A stretch of DNA of 64,000 nt from Verrucomicrobiales bacterium (GTDB taxonomy: Bacteria > Verrucomicrobiota > Verrucomicrobiia > Limisphaerales > UBA9464). This document shows, piece after piece, positions 25,907 to 34,691 of this stretch. The DNA lies in the NCBI GenBank assembly GCA_027488845.1, contig JAIYBC010000052.1:62001-126000 (forward strand), read 5' to 3'. Both the position numbers and the translations under genes were made by a program. Each line of letters begins with the position of its first letter. Position 1 is the first letter of the stretch. The notes below the pieces were generated by a model. That model was given only the letters and a program-made list of their open reading frames with translations, did no database searches and had not been told where the DNA came from.

Positions 25907-27186
25907 ATCCGGTTTCCCAGGCGGAAGCCACCTCGGCGCCGATTTTGGAACCCAGGCCGGCGCGTTTCCCGACGCTGATCCGGTGGGCCCGCCGCGTCTG
26001 GCATCTCCTGATGGGCGCGTTGCTGGTCCAGACCCTTCCGGGCGCCCTCGTGGTGCTGGGATGGACCCAGAAGGTGGTCCGGCGTTCCGTGCTCCATGCC
26101 TGGTGGCGTCGACGTCCCTCCTCGCACGAATCCCTCGGCTTCGAGCGGTTCTGCGCCGAGGACTCCGCCACCGCGGACCTGGTCCGTTCGCCGAACTGGA
26201 TCCTTGGCCGTCGGGTGGAAGAGTCCGTCGGAATGTGGGCCATTCCGCGGCGGCTCCTCGGCGGACTCGCCTCCAACCTGTTCTCCGGCGTGATGGCTGC
26301 CGTCGGGATGTTCCTGTTGGTCGGGCCCGGTGAACTGCTCTGGTCGGTTTCGTGGTATGCGGGTTGGCAGAATTCGTTCAACAAAGGCTACGAGAACGCG
26401 ATCTTCGGTCCGTCCGTCTTCGTCCTCGGGCTGTTGCTGTTCTCGCTCGGCATGTTGGTCCTGCCGTTGGCGGTGACCCGATTGGCGGTGACCGGCCGCT
26501 TCCGGACCGTGCTGCAATGGCGACGGCTGTGGAGATGGGGCGCGCGTCGATGGGCGGCTTCCACGGCGTTGGCCCTGATGATCACCGCGGCGGGCGGAGT
26601 GGCCCTGGTTGCGAAGACCCTTCCCGGGTTCTTCCCGCAGATGGCGGAGTCCCGGATCCTGAAGCTGGAGAAGGCCGGTGAACCGGTTCCCGCCGAGCTG
26701 CGCGAATCGGCCTCGCCTTCGCGGGAACAGGCGTTGGAGGTGCTGCGCCGCTACCATTTCCGATGGGCGCTCGTGCTGTTTCCGGTGTTCGTCGGGGTGC
26801 GCATCCTTGCCGGACGCCTCTACGCCGGGACCATCCTGGAAGGGGTCCGCAGCGGCGCGATCGGCGAGGAGGACCTCGAGGAATCCGAGTGGCAGGCCCT
26901 GCGACGCCTGGACCTGATCACCCCGCGTCCGGTCGTTGAACGCCCGCGTTGGCGCCGCGCCGCAGCGTGGTTGGGAACCCGATCCGGCCGCTTCACCGCG
27001 CGGACCCTGACCTACGGCGTCTGGATGCTGCTCGGCGTGATGATCGTCGTCTCCGAGTTCCTCCGGTACTCGGGCGGCGGAGGCGGGCCGCCCGGACGCG
27101 GTTGGTGGAACCAGCCGATGATCCAGGTTCCGTGGATGAACTGGACGCCGGGTCACCTCCGCGAGAAGGAACCGTCCGAACCCTGA
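25903..27186 (+). CDS. polytopic membrane protein of unknown function
   Basis: A 427-aa inner-membrane protein that I do not recognise. Hydrophobic segments occur at about residues 34-55 (LLMGALLVQTLPGALVVLGW), 122-150, 170-195, 222-240, 285-305 and 370-390. A basic N-terminal stretch and a Gly-rich tail (SGGGGGPPGRG) are visible. A clear ribosome site (GGAGGAGG) lies inside the end of the previous gene, and the start overlaps its stop (ATGA), so it is co-translated with the exported phosphatase-like protein. It may anchor or serve that enzyme. Confidence 0.75.
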   Translation: MNPVSQAEATSAPILEPRPARFPTLIRWARRVWHLLMGALLVQTLPGALVVLGWTQKVVRRSVLHAWWRRRPSSHESLGFERFCAEDSATADLVRSPNWILGRRVEESVGMWAIPRRLLGGLASNLFSGVMAAVGMFLLVGPGELLWSVSWYAGWQNSFNKGYENAIFGPSVFVLGLLLFSLGMLVLPLAVTRLAVTGRFRTVLQWRRLWRWGARRWAASTALALMITAAGGVALVAKTLPGFFPQMAESRILKLEKAGEPVPAELRESASPSREQALEVLRRYHFRWALVLFPVFVGVRILAGRLYAGTILEGVRSGAIGEEDLEESEWQALRRLDLITPRPVVERPRWRRAAAWLGTRSGRFTARTLTYGVWMLLGVMIVVSEFLRYSGGGGGPPGRGWWNQPMIQVPWMNWTPGHLREKEPSEP

Positions 27187-27210
27187 CGGGCTCCCCGCCG
27201 ATTCGAAATC

Positions 27211-28086
27211 GTGGCCAAGGACGTGGAACCGTCGCAGTCTGACCCGGTGAACGTCGTCAGCCGTTGCTTCCAGATCGGTCGGGAATCCGCGCTCGGACTC
27301 GGACCGCCTCCGGCCGGCAACCTCGCCGTTCCGGTGTTCCGTCATGGCTCGCTGGAGGTGGAGCTCTACCAACCGCGCGGCCGCGATCCCCAGCAACCAC
27401 ATCGGCGCGACGAATCCTACGTCGTGGTCCGTGGCACGGGGCTCTTCTTCGACGGAAGCGGCTCGTGGCCGGTCGGTCCGGGCGACTTCCTCTTCGTTCC
27501 CGCCGGACATGTCCACCGGTTCGAGGACTTCAGCGACGACTTCGCGGTTTGGGTGCTCTTCCACGGGCCGGAAGGCGGGGAACGGACGGTGGAATCCCGC
27601 GGGCCGGACCCGGTGGCGTCCGTGGTCGCCGCGGCCGCGGAGCGCCGGTTCCGTCTGGTTGCCTGCGATGTGGCCGGGAATCCGGTGGAACCGTTGGGAA
27701 CGCTTCCCGAGGACATCGCGGGCGGCTGCCAGGCCGGGGCGGGACTCTATTGGAAGAAGGGCTTCCGTCCGCCGTGGGTGGGATACGTGGCGATGGATGG
27801 GGACGTTCCGGTCGGGCTCGGCGGCTTCACCGGACCGCCGATGGATGGAGCCGTCGAATTGGCCTACTACACGCGGCCGGAGTTCGAAGGGCGGGGCCAC
27901 GCCGGCCGCACCGCTGCGCTGCTGGCGGACATCGCCCGGCGCACGGATCCGGCACTCGAGGTCGTGGCCCACACGCTGCCGGCGGAAGGGCCCTCTCCCC
28001 GGATCCTGCGGAGACTCGGCTTCGAGTGGCTCGGCAGCGTCGACCACCCGGAAGACGGCCGTGTGTGGCGGTGGAGGCTGGGTTGA
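27211..28086 (+). CDS. cupin-GNAT acetyltransferase fusion
   Basis: A 291-aa two-domain protein. Residues 1-120 form a cupin barrel (QQPHRRDESYVVVRGTG, GPGDFLFVPAGHVHRFEDF, with the expected His/Glu ligands). Residues 130-290 form a GNAT fold: WVGYVAMDGDVPVGLGGF, the acetyl-CoA loop around RPEFEGRGHAGRTAALL, and a final RILRRLGFEWLGSV. It probably acetylates a small molecule, with the cupin binding substrate or effector. The start is uncertain: GTG at 27211, 27223 or 27247 are all possible and no ATG is available. Confidence 0.75.
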   Translation: MAKDVEPSQSDPVNVVSRCFQIGRESALGLGPPPAGNLAVPVFRHGSLEVELYQPRGRDPQQPHRRDESYVVVRGTGLFFDGSGSWPVGPGDFLFVPAGHVHRFEDFSDDFAVWVLFHGPEGGERTVESRGPDPVASVVAAAAERRFRLVACDVAGNPVEPLGTLPEDIAGGCQAGAGLYWKKGFRPPWVGYVAMDGDVPVGLGGFTGPPMDGAVELAYYTRPEFEGRGHAGRTAALLADIARRTDPALEVVAHTLPAEGPSPRILRRLGFEWLGSVDHPEDGRVWRWRLG

Positions 28087-28272
28087 TCCAACCGGAGCGA
28101 GGGGACTCACGCCAAGACGCCAAGGCGCCAATGGGGAAGGGGATCGGGAGCTGAAATGGCTACCATCTCCCTGCAATCGGCTTCGCTTCGCGGAACCGGA
28201 GTCTCCCCCTTTTCCGCTCACGGACTCACGGCTTTCCGACTTCACGTGAGGGGCCTTGTGGCCGGAGTTCGG
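28087..28272. other. intergenic stretch with CGCCAAGACGCCAAGGCGCC motif
   Basis: No gene is seen. The segment contains CGCCAAGACGCCAAGGCGCC near 28109-28130, a short internally repeated motif of the kind found between genes in such genomes, followed by a pyrimidine-rich tract. Confidence 0.35.
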
Positions 28273-28413
28273 CTAACCGCGGGGAAGGACCGTGACGCGG
28301 CGCTTCCGGGCCGCCTCCCGCAAGGGAACGTCCTTGCTTGCGAGTGGCAGCTTCAGTCGCAAGGCGAGCTCAACATAGGCCGCGTCGTAGACACTCAGTC
28401 CAAGGTCTGAGTC
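28273..28413 (-). pseudogene. VapC/PIN toxin remnant (C-terminal 45 residues)
   Basis: This frame encodes a good PIN-domain C-terminus: SVYDAAYVELALRLKLPLAS, with the conserved aspartate of the nuclease site, then KDVPLREAARKRRVTVLP. About 85-90 residues of a normal PIN toxin, including the first acidic residues, are missing. The frame above 28413 is the antitoxin gene read in another phase, not PIN sequence. The toxin is therefore truncated and should be inactive. Confidence 0.7.
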
Positions 28414-28651
28414 AGGCAGTCCTGGAGCGGCGGCCTTCCTCAATGGCGGAACGGACCTCCAGGTCAGAAAGCACAGCGTGGCCATGGGAAGCTAGCCCCG
28501 TCCTGAGTTGCAGGCTGATCAGGGCGTCCACCGCTTTGCGGGCCTGCTCCCGGCGTTCGCTTCCAACCGGCACGATCTCCTCAACACGCCCCACCGGCTT
28601 TGGAAGGTCTTCAAACCGAGGCTTGGCTTCGAATGAAGTGGCGGTGTCCAT
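28412..28651 (-). CDS. antitoxin-like protein paired with the PIN remnant
   Basis: A 79-aa acidic/basic helical protein (KAVDALISLQLRTGLASHGH, then LSDLEVRSAIEEGRRSRTA). The IEEGRR-type end and its position immediately before a PIN remnant are typical of type II antitoxins. There is no obvious DNA-binding ribbon at the N-terminus, so the specific family is unclear. Its stop abuts the truncated toxin. The ATG at 28651 is chosen over one at 28714, which would add residues unlike the family. Confidence 0.45.
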   Translation of the reverse strand: MDTATSFEAKPRFEDLPKPVGRVEEIVPVGSERREQARKAVDALISLQLRTGLASHGHAVLSDLEVRSAIEEGRRSRTA

Positions 28652-28839
28652 GATCGTGGTTCCTACCTTCGACTGGTTGCTGCTGAGAGTTCTTCGTGTG
28701 GCCTTGCATGGCAAACGCTACTCGGGCGAGGCAAAGCAAACCGCTTTGCTTAACGCCACTCCGGCTTGCCCCCGACGGACCCCGAAGGAGCAGCAGACCC
28801 TAGCGCGGCTTTACACTTTTCACCGATTCCCAGTTCCCC

Positions 28840-28879
28840 CTTTCAACCTTTCAACCTTTCAACCTTTCAACCTTTCAAC
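28840..28879. repeat. five tandem CTTTCAAC units, array 1
   Basis: Five exact, head-to-tail copies of the 8-mer CTTTCAAC lie upstream of the sugar-isomerase-like gene. An equivalent array of five occurs at 36527-36566. Confidence 0.9.
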
Positions 28880-28935
28880 CACCCCACCCCTCCTCCCCGC
28901 TTGGAATCCGTGCGGCCGGGCGGTTGGATGGGGCC

Positions 28936-29871
28936 ATGCAGCCGTACTCCCGACGTCAGTTCCTCCAGCGGACCACCGCCACCGTCCCGGCCGTTGCTTT
29001 GATTCCGTCCCTCTTCCTCGGCGGTTCGATGACCGCCACCGCCGCGGATCCCGTCCCGGCCGCGCCGACGCGCATCGGCAGCCAGCTCTACGGCTGGGGG
29101 CAGTACTACGACCGCGAGAAGAAGGACCTCGGTGCGCACCTCGACGAGGTGTTCTCCGCGTTGCGGGACATGGGTTGCGACTACGCCGAGGGTTCGGTGG
29201 ACACTTCGAATCCGGACGCCAATGCGGCGTTCGGGGAGCGTCTGAAGTCGAAGGGCCTGCGTCCGGTGAGCCTCTACACCGGCGGCGCGTTCCACGATGA
29301 TCGGTCCGGGGCCACGGTGGACGCGCTCGTGCGGGCTGGAGAGGTCTGCGCCAAGGCCGGCTTCGAGGTGATCGTCTGCAACCCCGATCCGATCGGCCGC
29401 GACAAGACCGCGGCGGAGTTGGTCACCCAGGGACGCGCCCTGGCGCGATTGGGCAAGGAACTGGGGGCGCTGGGACTCCGCCTCGGCCTGCACCACCACA
29501 CCCCGGAACTGCGGAACGAAGCGCGCGAGTTCCATCACAACTTCGCCATGACCGAGGCGGGACAGGTGGACTTCTGCATCGACACCCACTGGATGTACCG
29601 CGGCGGCGTGGCCCCGATGGACGCCCTCCGGCAATACGGCGGCCGGGTCGTGTCGTGGCATCTGCGCCAGAGCCGGGAAGGGGTCTGGTGGGAGGATCTC
29701 GACAGCGGTGACATCGACTACGGCGAGATCGCCCGATTCGCCCGCGAGCGGGGGATTCCGCGGCGCTTCTCCGTCGAGTTGGCGTTGGAACAGGGAACGC
29801 GGATCACCCGCGGCGCGGTGGAGAACCACCGTCGGTCCGTCGAGTACCTCCGGCGCGTCTTCGCGGCCTGA
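28936..29871 (+). CDS. Tat-exported sugar phosphate isomerase/epimerase-like TIM barrel
   Basis: A 311-aa protein with a Tat signal (SRRQFLQRTTATVPAVALIP) and a xylose-isomerase-like TIM barrel. Metal-site segments include LGLHHHTPEL, DFCIDTHWMYRGG, VVSWHLRQSREG and FSVELAL, in the order seen for AP_endonuc_2 family isomerases/epimerases. The ATG at 28936 begins the twin-arginine leader; a TTG 12 bases upstream would only add four residues. Exported members of this family are abundant in Verrucomicrobiota/Planctomycetes and probably act on oligo- or keto-sugars. The exact substrate is not readable. Confidence 0.82.
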   Translation: MQPYSRRQFLQRTTATVPAVALIPSLFLGGSMTATAADPVPAAPTRIGSQLYGWGQYYDREKKDLGAHLDEVFSALRDMGCDYAEGSVDTSNPDANAAFGERLKSKGLRPVSLYTGGAFHDDRSGATVDALVRAGEVCAKAGFEVIVCNPDPIGRDKTAAELVTQGRALARLGKELGALGLRLGLHHHTPELRNEAREFHHNFAMTEAGQVDFCIDTHWMYRGGVAPMDALRQYGGRVVSWHLRQSREGVWWEDLDSGDIDYGEIARFARERGIPRRFSVELALEQGTRITRGAVENHRRSVEYLRRVFAA

Positions 29872-29898
29872 GGTCGATCCCGCTTCCGCGAGACGTCC

Positions 29899-31314
29899 AT
29901 GTCCCCGCGCGCCCCCTTCATCCGGCTCGGGCACCGCCTGAGCCTGTGGTACGCGACGATCTTCGCCGTCTCGGTGGCGGTGCTCTTCGGGGTGGCCTAC
30001 CTGCTCCTGTCGCGGGCGCTGGCGGAGAAGGACGCGGAGATCCTCGCCTCGCGGCTGAAGGAGTATGGGACGCTCTACCAGGCGGGTGGTGTCCGTGCGC
30101 TCCAGTCCGCGGTGGAGCGGGAGAAGGGGAGTTCCGGCGGAACGCCGCTGTTCCTGCGGCTGCTGGGGCGCGGGAACGTCGTCTCGTTCGCGTCGGTCCC
30201 GGACGCCTGGGTGGAGATCCGCGGCTATGAGCGGGACTGGATGGGCTTCACGCGTCCGGTGGAGGTGGTCCGGATCCCGAAGGGTGCGGAGGAGGAGATC
30301 GCCATCGCTTCGGCGATGCAGCCGGACGGGACGCTGCTCCAGGTCGGACGCGTGACCAACAACCGCGAGACGGTCCTCGCGCCGTTCCGGAAGAGCTTCC
30401 TCGTGGCCGGAGCGGGCATGGTGGTGGCGTCGTTGGCGGTGGGATCCTTCCTCGCCGACCGCGCCCTGCGGCCGGTCCGGGAAATGGCGGAGACGGCCCG
30501 GCGCATCATCGCCACGGGCGACCTCGACGCACGGGTTCCGGTCCGTGGAAAGGAGGACGACCTCGAGGCGCTGGCCGGCCTCTTCAACTCGGTGTTGGAG
30601 CGGAACGCCGCACTGATCCGGGCGATGCGGGAGTCGTTGGACAACGCCGCGCACGACCTCCGGACGCCGCTGACGCGCATGCGGGGCGCGGCGGAGATCG
30701 CGTTGCTCGGGGCGGATCCCGCCGCGGCCCGCGAGGCGCTCGCCGACTGCGTTGAGGAGAGCGAACGGGTGTTGCAGCTGTTGAACGCGCTGCTCGACGT
30801 GACCGAGGCCGAGGCCGGCCTGATGCGCCTGCAGCGGCGCCCGACCGACATCGCGCGCATGGCTACGGAGCTGGCCGACGCCTACACGATGACGGCCGAG
30901 GAGAAGGCGATCGCGTTGCGGGTCGAGGCGTCGGAGCCGGTGGTGGCCGAGGTCGATCCGGTACGCCTGCGGCAGGTCGTGGCCAACCTGCTCGACAACG
31001 CCATCAAGTACACGCCGCAGGGCGGTCGGGTGTGGGTCGAGGTCCGGAAGGACGGCAACGTCCCGGTGGTCCAGGTTCGGGATTCGGGACCCGGGGTTCC
31101 GGTGGAGGAGCAGGCGAAGGTCTGGACGCGCCTCTACCGTGGCGACCGCAGCCGGGGTCAACGGGGACTCGGTCTCGGCCTGAGCGTCGTGAAGGCGGTG
31201 GTCGAGGCGCACGGCGGTAGCGTCTCGGTGTCCGACAATCCCGGCGGTGGGGCGTTGTTCGAGGTGCGGCTTCCGGCGGGGCGCCCCGGGGTTGCCGCCC
31301 CCATAACCGCTTGA
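29899..31314 (+). CDS. sensor histidine kinase, orphan
   Basis: A 471-aa inner-membrane kinase. Membrane segments at about residues 15-37 and 167-187 bracket a 125-residue periplasmic sensor. A HAMP domain (188-240, [14 protein letters not shown]) precedes the HisKA domain with the phospho-histidine H252 in [17 protein letters not shown]-binding boxes are [10 protein letters not shown] (about 366), DSGPGV (about 395) and [10 protein letters not shown] (about 420). The domain order fits heavy-metal or envelope-sensing kinases. No response regulator lies beside it; the next gene, 32 bases on, is an exported protein. Its partner must be elsewhere. Confidence 0.9.
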   Translation: MSPRAPFIRLGHRLSLWYATIFAVSVAVLFGVAYLLLSRALAEKDAEILASRLKEYGTLYQAGGVRALQSAVEREKGSSGGTPLFLRLLGRGNVVSFASVPDAWVEIRGYERDWMGFTRPVEVVRIPKGAEEEIAIASAMQPDGTLLQVGRVTNNRETVLAPFRKSFLVAGAGMVVASLAVGSFLADRALRPVREMAETARRIIATGDLDARVPVRGKEDDLEALAGLFNSVLERNAALIRAMRESLDNAAHDLRTPLTRMRGAAEIALLGADPAAAREALADCVEESERVLQLLNALLDVTEAEAGLMRLQRRPTDIARMATELADAYTMTAEEKAIALRVEASEPVVAEVDPVRLRQVVANLLDNAIKYTPQGGRVWVEVRKDGNVPVVQVRDSGPGVPVEEQAKVWTRLYRGDRSRGQRGLGLGLSVVKAVVEAHGGSVSVSDNPGGGALFEVRLPAGRPGVAAPITA

Positions 31315-31346
31315 ACATCGTGTCACGCCCAGCGTCGGTTCGTCCC

Positions 31347-34064
31347 ATGTCCCGACTCCTCCGACCGACTGCCCGGCTCTTCCGGTCGTGGATACCCTGC
31401 GTCTTCGCCCTGCTGCTCGGAGCCCACGCCGCGCTGCCGGACCTCGGGCTTCGGGACGTCCCCGCGGGAGGCCGTTGGACGGCGCTCCATGACGCGACGG
31501 TGCAGCCCACGCCGGAAGGACTGGTGGTGCGTTCCTCGGGAGAGGATCCGTACATCCAGGGACCGGTGGTCGAGTTCGGGACCAACGGTCCCTTGTGGCT
31601 GCGGCTCCGGCTGAAGTCCACGCGGGTAGGCTGGGCCCAGGTGTTCTGGTTCGAGCGGGGCGCCTCGGAGGCGGACTCGATCCGCTTCCTGGTACCGAAT
31701 ACGAACGTCTTCGAGGCCCGGGTCCCGATCCCGGCCGTTTCCGGAAAGCTTCGCCTGCGGTTCGATCCGCCGGGTGGGGCCGGGGACACGACGGTTTTTG
31801 AGCGGCTGTGGTTCGAGGAGCGTCGGCTGATGCCGGAACCCGACTGGCCGCAGTTCCGGGCTCCGGAAATTTCAACCCGGGTCGCCACCGTTTCCGGCCC
31901 GGGCCTGCGGTTCCTCCAGGACCGCGACCGTTTCGCGGTGTTCTCGGTGGAGGTCCAGGGCCGGCCGTTCGCGGTATCGGGACCCGACATCCCGGTGGGC
32001 TACCTCCTCGATGGACGGCAGGTGTGGTTTCGTCCTGGCACCGGCGCTCCGCTGTTCTCCGCGCAGGGTGCTTCGCTGCGGTTCGAGACGGTCGACACCG
32101 ATCCCGACGGAGCGCACTGGCGTTGGACGCGACGCGTCGAACCCGCGGGGTCGGGGCTGCGGATCCGAACCGCGGTTTGGGTCGACCGGCCGCGCGACCT
32201 GGTCTTCCTGCCGGGAACCGTGCTGCTGGCCGGGATCGGTTCCTACGGCACCAACAAGCACCAGGCCCTGTTGCCGGGCCTGGAATACCTGGAGAACGAG
32301 GAGTCGAGTTCGGAACGGGATCTGATTGGCCCGGCGGCACTCCGACGGGTGCCGGACACGGCGAAGCTGACCCAGCCGATGATGGCGCTTTCGGCAGACG
32401 GCCGCTGGCTCTCCCTCGACTGGAGTCCGTCGGCGGACGTGGCGGCACTTTTCGACACACCCGACCGGGTCTTCCGGTCCGGCGGCCACCTGCTCGGCAT
32501 CATCGCGCCGGGCAGCGACGGCATCTCCCGGCCGGACGGAGCGCTGATGCCGTACGGTCCGTTGCGGATGGAGCCGGGGCGGCCGATGGAATTCGTGGCC
32601 GTGCTGCGGGGCGGACCCGGCACCAACGTCGTTCCTGCGATCCAGGGTTGGGTCGGGGCCAAGGCGTTGCCGCCGGCGCCGGAGACGGGGATCGAACGCG
32701 AGGCGTTCCTGCGTCTGCAGGCAGCGGGATGGCTCGACTCGGGAATCCGCGACGGAGCGCGTTTCCGTCATGCGATCGGACCGGGCTTCGGCGCCTCGCC
32801 GGCGGTGGACGCGGCGTTGTGGATGGACTGGCTGGCCCCGTGGGTCGGCGACGTGACGTGGAGCAACCGTCTTGAGCGCGCGGCCGCGGAAGCCTACGCG
32901 GAAGTCCGTCCGGACTCCCCGGGCCAGCAGGTGGGACACGTGCGGTGGCTGTTGCCGGCACTGGTCCGTGGGGACGTGTCCGGGCAGCTCCGTGCCATTC
33001 GGGAACAGGCGGTGGGGATCGTGCGGCGTGCGGGAACGGAAGGGCGTTTCCCGTATGTGGCGCCTGCGGGAGGAACCGACCTCGGTCGGACCCATTGGGA
33101 ACGGGAGGCCAACGGATTGGCGGGCGAACCGACGCTGCAGGTGTTGCGGGCCGCGGCGCTCACCGGCGACATCGGCCTGCGGGCCGACGGCCTGCGGCTG
33201 TTGGCCGGGCTCCGTCGTTGGAGCGGCGGAGTTCCGCGCGGCGCACAGACCTGGGAGGTGCCATTACATACGCCTGACATCCTCGCCAGCGCCCAGCTCT
33301 GCGAGGCCTACCTGTTGGCCTACGAGCTGACCGGAGACCGTTCGCATCTCGACGACGCACGGCATTGGGCGTGGACCGGTGTTCCCTTCGTGTACCTCGT
33401 CCGACCGGTCCCAGGGCCGGTGGGACTGTACGCCACGATCCCCGTCTTCGGGGCCACCCAGTTCGTCGCCCCCAACTGGATCGGCCTGCCGGTGCAGTGG
33501 TGCGGGCTGGTCTATGCGGAGGCGCTCCGACATCTCGCACGATACGACGATCCGTCCTTGTGGAACCGGCTTGCGGACGGCATCGCGGCGTCGGGCATCC
33601 AGCAGGTGCATCCGGCGAGCGAGCCGGCGAACCAGGGGCTGCTGCCGGACAGCTTCGACCTCCGTGCCCGTTTCCGGAATCCGGTGCCGATCAATCCCGG
33701 CACCCTGTTGCCCGGGGCCATCCGGCACTATGGCGGTCCGCCGGTGCAGCTGTCGGTGCCACGTCCGGGATTCGACGGATTCATCCATGCGCCCGGCGTG
33801 GTGGCCGACGTGGCGGAGAAGGCGCGCGGAGGCGAGGGAAGGGACGGCAAGGACGCGGTCTTGAGGTTCCGTGTGGCGCTGTGGCCGCGGGGCGGAGGAC
33901 AGGTGTTGGTGACCGGGTTCCGCGACCTGGGGAATGCCCGGAAGCGGCTGAAGGTGCTGTTCGACGGCAAGTCGGCGAAGGGCGACTCCTGGAGCCTGGA
34001 CGAGGCCGAAGGCCGGCTCCTGCTGAGACCCGGCGAGGCGCAGTCGGTCGAGATCCGTTGGTGA
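31347..34064 (+). CDS. large exported protein of unknown function, 905 aa
   Basis: Not recognised. The ATG at 31347 starts a signal peptide (RSWIPCVFALLLGAHAALP, with cleavage near residue 30). The N-terminal third looks beta-rich and like a carbohydrate-binding or jelly-roll module (VVEFGTNGPLWLRLRLKS, KLRLRFDPPGG). The middle and C-terminal parts contain helical pairs rich in Trp and Gly (AALWMDWLAPWVGD, LAGLRRWSGG, LCEAYLLAYELTGDRSHLDDA, HWAWTGVPFVYL) like the alpha/alpha toroids of heparinase- and glucanase-type enzymes. A polysaccharide-related role is possible but unproven. It follows the histidine kinase. Confidence 0.7.
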   Translation: MSRLLRPTARLFRSWIPCVFALLLGAHAALPDLGLRDVPAGGRWTALHDATVQPTPEGLVVRSSGEDPYIQGPVVEFGTNGPLWLRLRLKSTRVGWAQVFWFERGASEADSIRFLVPNTNVFEARVPIPAVSGKLRLRFDPPGGAGDTTVFERLWFEERRLMPEPDWPQFRAPEISTRVATVSGPGLRFLQDRDRFAVFSVEVQGRPFAVSGPDIPVGYLLDGRQVWFRPGTGAPLFSAQGASLRFETVDTDPDGAHWRWTRRVEPAGSGLRIRTAVWVDRPRDLVFLPGTVLLAGIGSYGTNKHQALLPGLEYLENEESSSERDLIGPAALRRVPDTAKLTQPMMALSADGRWLSLDWSPSADVAALFDTPDRVFRSGGHLLGIIAPGSDGISRPDGALMPYGPLRMEPGRPMEFVAVLRGGPGTNVVPAIQGWVGAKALPPAPETGIEREAFLRLQAAGWLDSGIRDGARFRHAIGPGFGASPAVDAALWMDWLAPWVGDVTWSNRLERAAAEAYAEVRPDSPGQQVGHVRWLLPALVRGDVSGQLRAIREQAVGIVRRAGTEGRFPYVAPAGGTDLGRTHWEREANGLAGEPTLQVLRAAALTGDIGLRADGLRLLAGLRRWSGGVPRGAQTWEVPLHTPDILASAQLCEAYLLAYELTGDRSHLDDARHWAWTGVPFVYLVRPVPGPVGLYATIPVFGATQFVAPNWIGLPVQWCGLVYAEALRHLARYDDPSLWNRLADGIAASGIQQVHPASEPANQGLLPDSFDLRARFRNPVPINPGTLLPGAIRHYGGPPVQLSVPRPGFDGFIHAPGVVADVAEKARGGEGRDGKDAVLRFRVALWPRGGGQVLVTGFRDLGNARKRLKVLFDGKSAKGDSWSLDEAEGRLLLRPGEAQSVEIRW

Positions 34065-34149
34065 GGTCCGTTCGTCGCGGAGCCGGGACCGGGTGGCGGT
34101 CCGGATGTTGACGCTTCCGTGACCCCGGACGACGGGGCATGCTCGCTCC

Positions 34150-34518
34150 ATGCAACACGCACCGGGATTCCTCGCCCTTGTCGACGACGCCAAGTCACGG
34201 ATCCGGGAGGTCACCCTCGAGGACCTCCGGGCCCGATTGGCGGCCAATCCGAAGCTGGTCCTGATCGACGTCCGCGAGGAGAGCGAATGGGCGGCGGGAC
34301 ATGCGGTCGAGGCCGCCCACCTGGGGAAGGGCATCCTGGAGCGGGACCTGGAAGGCCGTTATCCGGACAAGGACGCGGAGATCGTGATGTACTGCGGCGG
34401 CGGCTTCCGCAGCGCGCTCACCTGCGATGCGGCGCAGAAGATGGGCTACACGAACGTCCGGTCGCTCATCGGCGGATACAAGGCCCTGGCCGCGGCGGGA
34501 TGGCCGATGGCGAAGTGA
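34150..34518 (+). CDS. rhodanese-domain sulfurtransferase
   Basis: A 122-aa single rhodanese domain. The active-site cysteine is C82 in MYCGGGFRSAL, followed by the usual loop, and the N-terminal LVLIDVREESEWAAGH is typical. The enzyme transfers sulfane sulfur through a persulfide. Nothing nearby points to a partner, so the acceptor is unknown. It stands alone on the plus strand. Confidence 0.9.
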   Translation: MQHAPGFLALVDDAKSRIREVTLEDLRARLAANPKLVLIDVREESEWAAGHAVEAAHLGKGILERDLEGRYPDKDAEIVMYCGGGFRSALTCDAAQKMGYTNVRSLIGGYKALAAAGWPMAK

Positions 34519-34529
34519 GGCGAGGTGGG

Positions 34530-34562
34530 GATTCTTGATTCTCGATTCGCGATTCCTGATTT
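34530..34562. repeat. GATTC-rich imperfect repeat, copy 1
   Basis: A run of degenerate GATTCTTGATTC/GATTCGCGATTC units directly after the rhodanese gene. Similar runs follow genes at 36426-36453 and 54575-54606. Confidence 0.6.
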
Positions 34563-34584
34563 GGAGGTCGGCTTGGCGGTGGGT

Positions 34585-34610
34585 GTGAGACTCGTGACCT
34601 CGTCTCCTAC
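34585..34610. repeat. 26-bp GTGAGACTCGTG repeat, copy 1
   Basis: Twenty-six bases beginning GTGAGACTCGTGACCTCGTC are identical to 56434-56459. The similarity continues more loosely for about 30 further bases (CTGG/GGAG..GGTGC..CTG.GTTGGGA), so both are copies of a longer, decayed element. Confidence 0.75.
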
Positions 34611-34691
34611 GGCGTGCTGGAGCGGTGCCTGACTGTGTTGGGATGTGTTTGGTCTCGCCGGGGCGGGGGCGGTTGAACACCGTCTGTCCCA

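Noticed and set aside
28273-28485. A complete 70-aa minus-strand gene including the PIN remnant.
   Set aside because: The first 24 residues are the antitoxin sequence read in another frame; only the last 45 residues resemble a PIN domain.
28733-28752. AAGCAAA...TTTGCTT hairpin upstream of the antitoxin-like gene as a terminator.
   Set aside because: The stem is only 7 bp and AT-rich, and it does not follow a gene end on either strand.
28840-28879. CRISPR-like regular repetition.
   Set aside because: Units are 8 bp and directly adjacent with no spacers and no cas genes, so this is a simple tandem repeat.
28867-32460. A 1197-codon minus-strand open frame opposite the sugar-isomerase, kinase and exported-protein genes.
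   Set aside because: It spans three real plus-strand genes and a tandem repeat, with no domain of its own.
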